Below are positions 1 through 5,087 of a stretch of 6,844 nucleotides of DNA, piece after piece. Source of the DNA: Synergistaceae bacterium (GTDB lineage: Bacteria; Synergistota; Synergistia; Synergistales; Aminobacteriaceae). Location: the NCBI GenBank assembly GCA_031273365.1, contig JAISSA010000284.1, positions 1-6,844 of the forward strand, given 5' to 3'. The translations under genes were made by a program, and so were the position numbers. The notes below the pieces were generated by a model. It ran no database searches, was not told the origin of the DNA, and saw only the letters and a program-made list of their open reading frames with translations. Every line of letters starts with the position of its first letter. Positions within the stretch are counted from its first letter, which is position 1.

Positions 1-252
1 GCATACGACCTTCTGACCAGCATCAGTCAGGATGCGGACGAACGCGCCCGTTTCCGCGCCAGGCGCAAATTCCAGATGGACATGGAACATAACAGACTTG
101 TATCCTTCGACGAAGGCAAACTGGAAGGCAAGCTCGAAGGCAAGCTCGAAGACGCGAAAAATATGTTGAACGGCGGCCTGACCGTCGATCAGATTATTCG
201 CTTCACCGGTTTATCCCGAGAGCAAATCGAAAAGCTTCATACCGGCGGTTAG
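1..252 (+). CDS. Rpn-family nuclease / PD-(D/E)XK transposase-like protein, C-terminal part
   Basis: The frame is open from base 1 and ends at TAG 250-252, leaving 83 residues of a gene whose start lies outside the window. The visible protein has a charged helical stretch (ARFRARRKFQMDMEHNR), then SFDEGKLEGKLEGKLEDAK, and ends in a small helix-turn-helix-like segment (LTVDQIIRFTGLSREQIEKL). This is how the Rpn / PD-(D/E)XK nuclease family transposase group typically ends: the nuclease core is N-terminal, followed by an E-G-K/R-rich linker and a 'G-(L/M)-xxxxI-xxxTGLS-xxxI' tail. The catalytic domain is not in the window, so activity cannot be judged. Family members promote RecA-independent recombination or are annotated as putative transposases, often in many genomic copies. 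The gene is convergent with the sixA-like gene and is probably unrelated to the minus-strand operon. Confidence 0.75.
   Translation, partial: AYDLLTSISQDADERARFRARRKFQMDMEHNRLVSFDEGKLEGKLEGKLEDAKNMLNGGLTVDQIIRFTGLSREQIEKLHTGG
115..150 (+). repeat. Three 12-bp in-frame tandem repeats (GKLE x3)
   Basis: Three consecutive 12-base units of the form GGC-AAR-CTB-GAA encode GKLE-GKLE-GKLE. Units 2 and 3 are identical (GGCAAGCTCGAA); unit 1 differs at two third-codon positions (AAA, CTG). The unit length is a multiple of three, so copy-number change would lengthen or shorten the linker helix without a frameshift. Such linker repeats are common in this nuclease/transposase group. Confidence 0.85.
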
Positions 253-314
253 CGGCTAACAACTCACGGGCGCCGGGCACGAGGATTTTCTGCGCCTCCG
301 CTTTCTCAAACCGT

Positions 315-797
315 TTAAACGCGAAATCCGCCCGAGGCGACGATTTTAGCGGTCACGAAATAACGCAGGGTCCAGCCGCCGTAGCCTTCGCGTTCGAGGC
401 AAAGCACCGACCCGCTGGGAAATTTGAGGGACAGATCGTCCTCCGAGCCCGTCAGCAGGTTGGAGGCCAGCGCGGACAAAAACGGCAGATGCCCGACCAG
501 AACGCAGTTTTCAACCATTGTCCCCAGCTCCTCCGCCCAGGAGTCCGTGTCGTCGTCCGGCAACAGGCCCTCCTGCTCCCGAAGGCACTGCGGACACCCG
601 AGAACGCCCGCAATTAGCGCGGCGGTCTCCGCGCTGCGCAAAAGCGTACTGTGGCAGATAAGGTGAGGTTTTACCATCGTGCGCTTCAGAAAATGACCGA
701 CGTTTTCCGACTCCGCCCTGCCCTGCACGGAAAGGGGGCGCCTTTCGTCGCTCTCCATGGGAATCGCGTCCCCGTGACGCACAAGATACAGCTTCAT
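315..797 (-). CDS. sixA: SixA-type phosphohistidine phosphatase (histidine phosphatase superfamily)
   Basis: The 160-residue protein is close to the usual SixA length. The N-terminus MKLYLVRHGDA carries the RHG signature with the phospho-accepting His8 next to Arg7. An Arg54 segment (STLLRSAETA) matches the second arginine motif (S-x-x-x-R-x-x-x-T-A), and VGHLPFLS holds the second catalytic histidine, His103. The short single-domain form without an insertion fits SixA rather than cofactor-dependent phosphoglycerate mutase. In E. coli SixA removes phosphate from histidine on phosphorelay or nitrogen-PTS proteins; the substrate here is unknown and no PTS or His-kinase gene is in view. The ATG is well placed: a GGGAGG site (complement of 805-810) lies 7 bases upstream. 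It is the last gene of the minus-strand run, 33 bp after the Fe-S gene. The symbol reflects family resemblance only. Confidence 0.85.
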   Translation of the reverse strand: MKLYLVRHGDAIPMESDERRPLSVQGRAESENVGHFLKRTMVKPHLICHSTLLRSAETAALIAGVLGCPQCLREQEGLLPDDDTDSWAEELGTMVENCVLVGHLPFLSALASNLLTGSEDDLSLKFPSGSVLCLEREGYGGWTLRYFVTAKIVASGGFRV

Positions 798-830
798 GGC
801 GAAACCTCCCTCGTTATTATGTAAACATTA

Positions 831-850
831 TCAGGGGGCTTTGCCCCTGA
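831..850 (-). repeat. Perfect 7-bp hairpin overlapping the stop codon of the Fe-S gene
   Basis: Read on the minus strand, TCAGGGG and CCCCTGA form a perfect 7-bp GC-rich stem around the loop CAAAGC, and the TGA stop of the 4Fe-4S gene is the distal end of the stem. The bases that follow (TAATGTTTA) are not a U-tract, so it is not a classical intrinsic terminator. It could act as a mild attenuator or mRNA-stabilising end before the sixA-like gene, or be a copy of a dispersed palindromic repeat. Confidence 0.5.
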
Positions 851-1742
851 GAACCCCACTACCGCCGTTTTCCGATGTCCGTCTCCAATCCGAAAAACCG
901 GCGGAGAGCGCGGAAAAACGGCAGGCCCTTACGCAGTCGCCGCAACGGATGCACTCCGGGCTGTTCGGCGTCCGGGACGGATCGACCGCCATTTTGCACA
1001 CCCGCGAACAGGCGCCGCAGTGAACGCAGTTTCCCTCTTCCAGCCGGAGGCGGTAGACGGCCACTTTGTTGAAGAGGCCATAAAACGCACCCAACGGACA
1101 CAGGTATTTGCAAAAGAAACGGTAAATCGCCAGGCACCCCGCCAGCGTCGCGACGGCAATGCCGGCCTTCAGCACAAACAGCCACCCGACGGCGTCCCGC
1201 AGGGATGGATTCGCGGCCAGAAGCGGCGCGCCCGCCGTCAGCGTCCCCGCCGGGCAAATATATTTGCAGAAGGCAGGGTCGCCAAGCCCCATCGAGTTGG
1301 TCGCCAGCAGGGGAAGCGCGACGACAAAAACCACCCCCAGAATATATTTAACGTAAATCGGCCGCCACCGCAGATTTTTTGTCTGGTTTGCCTGCTTTGC
1401 CTGTTTTCCGCGAAGAAACGAAAGTCGCGACGAAAGTTTGTGCGCCAGCTCCTGCAGCAGGCCGAACGGGCACAGAAAGCCGCAGATAAAACGCCCGAAC
1501 AGCAACCCAAAAGCCATCATAAGCCCGACCACGTAGAAACTGAAGCTGTACCGCCAGGACCCGAGAACGGCCTGCAGCGAACCCAGAGGACAGGAGGCCA
1601 CCGCGCCGGGGCAGGAGTAGCAGTTCAGGCCGGGAACGCAGACGGACTTCAGCTTTCCGCCGTAAATTCGCCCCTCGATAAAGCCGGGCCACCAGGCGTT
1701 GCATCCCAGCAGGGTCAGCCACTGCACAGCCCTGCGGATCAT
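831..1742 (-). CDS. Polytopic membrane 4Fe-4S protein, NapH/polyferredoxin-like
   Basis: This 303-residue protein has several hydrophobic segments (about residues 66-90, 131-148, 183-207) and repeated cysteine motifs. In order these are CYSCPGAVASCPLG (41-54), CGFLCPFG (87-94), CKYICPAGT (159-167) and CKYLCPLGAFYG (211-222), then a C-terminal double ferredoxin module with C239, C242, C245, C249 and C264, C267, C270, C274. That is enough for two [4Fe-4S] clusters. The paired C-x3-CP(x)G motifs at membrane boundaries are typical of the NapH/NosR/CcoG-related family, which moves electrons across or along the membrane; the donor and acceptor here are unknown. The loop at 112-122 is K/Q/A-rich (KQAKQANQ). 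The ATG starts 15 bp after the CXXC mini-gene stop, with a GGGGGA-type site 10 bases upstream, and no earlier in-frame start exists after that stop. The last residues, GSGVLRGKAP, are encoded over a hairpin and look like a non-conserved tail. Confidence 0.88.
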   Translation of the reverse strand: MIRRAVQWLTLLGCNAWWPGFIEGRIYGGKLKSVCVPGLNCYSCPGAVASCPLGSLQAVLGSWRYSFSFYVVGLMMAFGLLFGRFICGFLCPFGLLQELAHKLSSRLSFLRGKQAKQANQTKNLRWRPIYVKYILGVVFVVALPLLATNSMGLGDPAFCKYICPAGTLTAGAPLLAANPSLRDAVGWLFVLKAGIAVATLAGCLAIYRFFCKYLCPLGAFYGLFNKVAVYRLRLEEGNCVHCGACSRVCKMAVDPSRTPNSPECIRCGDCVRACRFSALSAGFSDWRRTSENGGSGVLRGKAP

Positions 1743-1757
1743 TGCTCGAACATCCCC

Positions 1758-1904
1758 CTACCCGATGCCGACGCACTCGAGACACAGGTTGGCCGCCCTG
1801 ACGAAGACGGTCCGCGTCTCTCCCCTGTACCAGCCCAAAAGAATGAAGGCGACGGCGACGATGAAAAGCGCGATACGCAACCGTCGTCTGCTTCGTGGGG
1901 TCAT
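1758..1904 (-). CDS. CD1871A-family CXXC motif mini-protein (48 aa)
   Basis: This is a short gene in the reverse strand, read from ATG at 1904-1902 to TAG at 1760-1758. The 48-residue product has a basic N-terminus (MTPRSRRRLR), one hydrophobic membrane segment (about residues 11-26, IALFIVAVAFILLGWY), then RGET and the terminal CLECVGIG with Cys41 and Cys44. Basic start, single transmembrane helix, 'RGE', and an N-x-CLEC-IG-IG end match the small family named after Clostridioides difficile CD1871A, whose function is unknown. The start overlaps the permease stop by one base (TGATG), and no good Shine-Dalgarno site precedes it, which suggests translational coupling. The 4Fe-4S membrane protein follows 15 bp downstream, so the CXXC pair may serve that protein, as a cluster or thiol partner (inference). 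Family recognition is from memory of the motif, not a search. Confidence 0.82.
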   Translation of the reverse strand: MTPRSRRRLRIALFIVAVAFILLGWYRGETRTVFVRAANLCLECVGIG

Positions 1905-3205
1905 CAAACGAACGCTTCTTTTAAAATGAACAGAACGGCCAGGCCGTACATGAGCCAGCTCACGTTCTTCCATTTGCCGGTAAGGAGCTTCAGCACGACG
2001 CAGGAAACGATGCCGAACTCGATTCCGGTGGCGATGCTGTAGGCCAGAGGCATCATGAAAAACGAGAGCATGGCGGGCACCAGCTCCGTCCAGTCCTCGT
2101 AGTTGAGGTCGCGAAGTCCCGCCATCATGTAGATGCCGACTACGACCAGCGCCGGCGCGGTCGCATGGGGCGGCACCATCCCGACAATCGGGCTGAAGAA
2201 AATGGCCAGCACGAACAGAACGCCTGTAACGATCGAGGCGAGCCCGGTTCGTCCGCCCTGCGCGATGCCGCTGGCGCTCTCGGCATACGACGTGACCGTC
2301 GACGTCCCCAGTACGGCTCCGGCGACGGTGCCGATGGCGTCGGCAAGAAGGGCGCCTCTGGCGTTGGGCAGGCGGCCCCGGGAGTCGAGCAGCCCGCTGC
2401 GGTTGCAGACGCCGACCAGCGTCCCCACCGTGTCGAAGAAATCGACGAAAAAGAACGTGAAGACAATGACCCAGAAGTTGAGGTTCGAAATCATGGAAAA
2501 GTCGAACTGCCAGAAAATCGGCGCCAGAGAGGGCGGCCGGGAGACGAACGTCGCCGGCAGGCTGACCATGCCAAGGCCGACGCTCACGGCGGTGATGGCC
2601 GCGATGCCGATCAGGAGGGCGCCCGTGACCCGGAAGCACTCCAGAACAATGATCAGCGCCAGACCGCACAGAGCCAGCAGCGCCGGAACGTTGTTCCTCA
2701 GTTTGCCGAGGGTGACCAGCGTCGCGTCGTTATGGACGATGATTCCCGCCCCCTGAAGGCCGATGAAGGCGATGAAAAGTCCGATTCCACTGGCGATCCC
2801 GATTTTCAGGGTTTTGGGGATGGTGTTGACGATCTCCTCCCGCAGCTTCGTCAGGGTCAGGGCGATGAAGAGGATGCCCTCCACGAACACCGCAAAAAGC
2901 GCGACCCTCCAGGGCACCTTCATCCCGATGACCACGCTGAAGGCAAAAAACGCGTTGAGCCCCATGCCCGGCGCCAGGGCTATGGGATAGTTGGCCAGAA
3001 ACGCCATCAAAAACGTAGACAGCGCAGCGGACAGGCAGGTCGCGACCATCAGGGAGTCGAAGGGCATCCCGGTTTGGGAAAGAATGCCCGGGTTTACAAA
3101 AATAATATAGGCCATCGTCATGAACGTCGTCAGGCCGGCAATCAGCTCCGTCTTTACCGTGGTGTGATTTTCGCGCAACCTGAACTGCCTTTCCGGAAAA
3201 GACAT
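1904..3205 (-). CDS. NCS2-family purine base permease (AzgA/PbuG/AdeP-like)
   Basis: The 433-residue integral membrane protein matches the AzgA branch of the nucleobase-cation symporter-2 family in length and motifs: GLTTFMTMAYIIFVNPG (residues 24-40), ALAPGMGLNAFFAF (76-89), FFFVDFFDTVGTLVGV (251-266) and LGTSTVTSYAES with the following SGIAQGGRTGL (299-322). Characterised relatives import adenine, guanine and hypoxanthine with protons. The neighbouring adenine deaminase makes adenine/hypoxanthine the likeliest substrates (inference). The start MSFPERQF is preceded by AAAGGAG (complement of 3217-3223) with a rather long 11-base spacer; TTG and CTG codons lie in frame just upstream but sit too close to that site. 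An AT-rich promoter-like island lies just before it. The 3' end overlaps the CXXC mini-gene by one base. Confidence 0.93.
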   Translation of the reverse strand: MSFPERQFRLRENHTTVKTELIAGLTTFMTMAYIIFVNPGILSQTGMPFDSLMVATCLSAALSTFLMAFLANYPIALAPGMGLNAFFAFSVVIGMKVPWRVALFAVFVEGILFIALTLTKLREEIVNTIPKTLKIGIASGIGLFIAFIGLQGAGIIVHNDATLVTLGKLRNNVPALLALCGLALIIVLECFRVTGALLIGIAAITAVSVGLGMVSLPATFVSRPPSLAPIFWQFDFSMISNLNFWVIVFTFFFVDFFDTVGTLVGVCNRSGLLDSRGRLPNARGALLADAIGTVAGAVLGTSTVTSYAESASGIAQGGRTGLASIVTGVLFVLAIFFSPIVGMVPPHATAPALVVVGIYMMAGLRDLNYEDWTELVPAMLSFFMMPLAYSIATGIEFGIVSCVVLKLLTGKWKNVSWLMYGLAVLFILKEAFV

Positions 3206-3220
3206 TTTTTCAGCAACTCC

Positions 3221-3242
3221 TTTCTATATAATATAAATATAT
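3221..3242 (-). promoter_or_regulatory. AT-rich island, possible internal promoter for the permease
   Basis: In the 87-bp gap between ade and the permease gene, 21 of 22 bases are A or T, in sharp contrast to the GC-rich surroundings. On the minus strand it contains two TATATT boxes (3241-3236 and 3235-3230) and an overlapping TATTAT (3233-3228), each one mismatch from TATAAT. The best -35 candidate, TTGCTG, lies 18 bases before the second TATATT and is weak. Transcription from here would begin almost at the AAAGGAG site and give a leader of only about 17 bases. No purine-riboswitch aptamer fits in the gap. Confidence 0.35.
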
Positions 3243-3292
3243 GGCTTCCCATGCAGCAACAGCAGTTGTCTCATCATACTTGCAGGCAGCTT

Positions 3293-5029
3293 TCACCGCA
3301 CCTCCGGGAAGCAGAAAAGCGACTGCACACCTCCTTTTGTAATGTCGACATATCCCTGATCCGTGATCCTGAGCTCCGGAATGACGGACAGACAGAGAAA
3401 AGACAGCACCATAAAGGGATGCGCGATCGCGATGCCCGTCTCCTTCGCGCGCTCTTCGAGATCGTCCAGCGCCCGCGCCGCCGAGGCGGCGTCCAGAGTC
3501 GACATCAGCCCCGCCACGGGAAGGGCGAAGAAACCCTGAACGTCGGCGCCGCAGGTCGCGACCAGCCCTCCGCCGTTTTCTCCCAGAAAGGTCAGAGCCG
3601 TTACGATGGACAGGTCGTCCATCCCCGCCGCGACGAAGTTGTGCGCGTCGTGGGCCACCGAGGAGGCGATCGCGCCCGACCTCATGCCCAGCCCCGAGAC
3701 GAAGCCGACGCTGAAGCGTTTCGTGTTTCGATGGCGCTCCTGCACGACGACCTTCGCCAGATCTTTCCCGGCGTCGGGCACGGCCATTCCGTCCTGTACG
3801 GGGAAATCCGTTTCCAGGAAGGACTGCGTCGCCAGAGAACCCTCCTGCACCCTGATGACGCGCACCTCCGCCTTTCGCGGTTTTCTGACCTGCAACTGGT
3901 CCGTCGTCAGGGGAACGAAGAGGCGCGTTTTCTGCCGAAAGAGCTCGGGATCGATACAGCACTCGCTTTTGCGGAGGAGCTTTCCCCCCTCCACCACCGG
4001 ACGTCCACCCTTCCAGACGCTGTCGACCCGGAAATTTTCGAAGTCGTCGATCAGCGCCATGTCGGCCCGCAGCCCGGGCCCGATCGCCCCGCGGTCCTTC
4101 AGCCCGAAGTAGTCCGCCGGGGAAAGCGTCACCGTCCGCAGCGCGACGAGAGGATCGAGCCCCTCCCGGACCATGATGCGGACCTTGGCGTCCATGTGTC
4201 CCACCTGCAAAAGGTGCTTCGCCGTGACGTCGTCCGTGACGGCCATGCAGCGGCAGGCCAGCTCCGGTCTGTCCCGCAGGAGCGGCAGAAGACGGACGAG
4301 ATCCGGCGAGGAGGCCCCCTCGCGCATCATCAGCCACATTCCCCGGCGCAGTTTTTCCAGCGCCTCTTCAGGGGACGTGCATTCATGGTCGGAGGAGACG
4401 CCCGACGTCAGGTAGGCGCAAAGCTCCTTTCCGCGGAGCCCCGGCGCGTGCCCGGTCAGCGGAACGTTCCCGGCCGCCTGAATTTTCCCCCACACCGCGG
4501 CCTCTCCGGCGACGACGCCCGGAAAATTCATGACTTCCCCCAGATGCTGACACCACCCGCGATCGAACATCTCGCGAATGGCGTCCATCTCCAGATTCTC
4601 GCAGGACGTCTCCAGATCGGACGCGGGCACGCAGGAGGGCGCCCCGAGGAACACGTCCACGGGCAACCCCCGGGCGGCCATGTACATGTATTCCACGCCG
4701 CCCATGCCAAGAACGTTCGCGATCTCGTGCGGATCGGCCATGACCGTCGTCGTCCCGCGCAGAACGACGCTGTCGGCGAAAACGGCAGGGGTGAGCATCG
4801 TGCTTTCGATGTGGACGTGCCCATCGATCATGCCGGGGATCAGGATTTGTCCCTTTGCGTCGACGATGGTCTCCCCCGTGTAGTCATTCCCCAGTCCGGC
4901 AATGCGATTCCCGACGACGGCGACGTCGACTTCCTCGTATTCCATGGTATAGACGTTGGCGACACGCGCATTTTTGACGACAAAATCCGCAACCCTGTCG
5001 CCGCGTGCCGACTCGAGCAGTTCCTTCAC
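3293..5029 (-). CDS. ade: Adenine deaminase (EC 3.5.4.2)
   Basis: The 578-residue amidohydrolase matches the length of bacterial Ade proteins. It converts adenine to hypoxanthine plus ammonia in the cytoplasm for purine salvage. Visible landmarks are the metal-binding HVHIEST (His71, His73) after LIPGMIDG; MADPHEIANVLG (His101, Glu102); HLGEVMNFP with Glu165; TGHAPGL (His194); SSDHE (Asp214, His215); and AVTDD (Asp266-Asp267), the catalytic-aspartate region. The C-terminal Ade-specific domain (about 380-578) includes SVAHDAHNFVAAG and FLGENGGGLV and appears intact. The start is GTG, supported by GGGAGG (complement of 5037-5042) at 7-base spacing. The gene lies 58 bp after the nucleoside kinase and 87 bp before the purine permease, so deaminase and transporter probably act as one uptake-and-salvage unit. 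No missing key residue was noticed. Confidence 0.95.
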   Translation of the reverse strand: MKELLESARGDRVADFVVKNARVANVYTMEYEEVDVAVVGNRIAGLGNDYTGETIVDAKGQILIPGMIDGHVHIESTMLTPAVFADSVVLRGTTTVMADPHEIANVLGMGGVEYMYMAARGLPVDVFLGAPSCVPASDLETSCENLEMDAIREMFDRGWCQHLGEVMNFPGVVAGEAAVWGKIQAAGNVPLTGHAPGLRGKELCAYLTSGVSSDHECTSPEEALEKLRRGMWLMMREGASSPDLVRLLPLLRDRPELACRCMAVTDDVTAKHLLQVGHMDAKVRIMVREGLDPLVALRTVTLSPADYFGLKDRGAIGPGLRADMALIDDFENFRVDSVWKGGRPVVEGGKLLRKSECCIDPELFRQKTRLFVPLTTDQLQVRKPRKAEVRVIRVQEGSLATQSFLETDFPVQDGMAVPDAGKDLAKVVVQERHRNTKRFSVGFVSGLGMRSGAIASSVAHDAHNFVAAGMDDLSIVTALTFLGENGGGLVATCGADVQGFFALPVAGLMSTLDAASAARALDDLEERAKETGIAIAHPFMVLSFLCLSVIPELRITDQGYVDITKGGVQSLFCFPEVR

Positions 5030-5036
5030 GCCAAAT

Positions 5037-5042
5037 CCTCCC
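5037..5042 (-). promoter_or_regulatory. Ribosome binding site fixing a GTG start for ade
   Basis: GGGAGG on the minus strand sits 7 bases before GTG at 5029. No ATG occurs near the protein's expected N-terminus (MKELLESARGDRVADFVVKNARV), so this site is what decides the start. Confidence 0.75.
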
Positions 5043-5087
5043 TTTTGAACGCAACTCCGCCCTCAACCGCGGACCCGGCCCGTCGTC

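Noticed and set aside
248..314. Possible terminator between the convergent Rpn-like and sixA-like genes
   Set aside because: GTTAG-CGG-CTAAC (248-260) is a perfect but only 5-bp stem with no T-run, and the GGCGC/GCGCC pair further on has a long loop. Nothing here supports a real terminator.
3250..3270. Small inverted repeat CAAC-AGCA-GTTG in the ade-permease gap
   Set aside because: The stem is only 4 bp and there is no T-tract; this is expected by chance.
3210..4337. A 375-codon minus-strand frame inside ade in another reading frame
   Set aside because: It is R/G/A-rich without motifs and overlaps the conserved Ade frame, which has all family landmarks.
5030..5087. Promoter or purine riboswitch between the nucleoside kinase and ade
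   Set aside because: The gap is 58 bp, GC-rich, without -10/-35 boxes, and too short for an aptamer plus expression platform. Simple operon spacing is sufficient.
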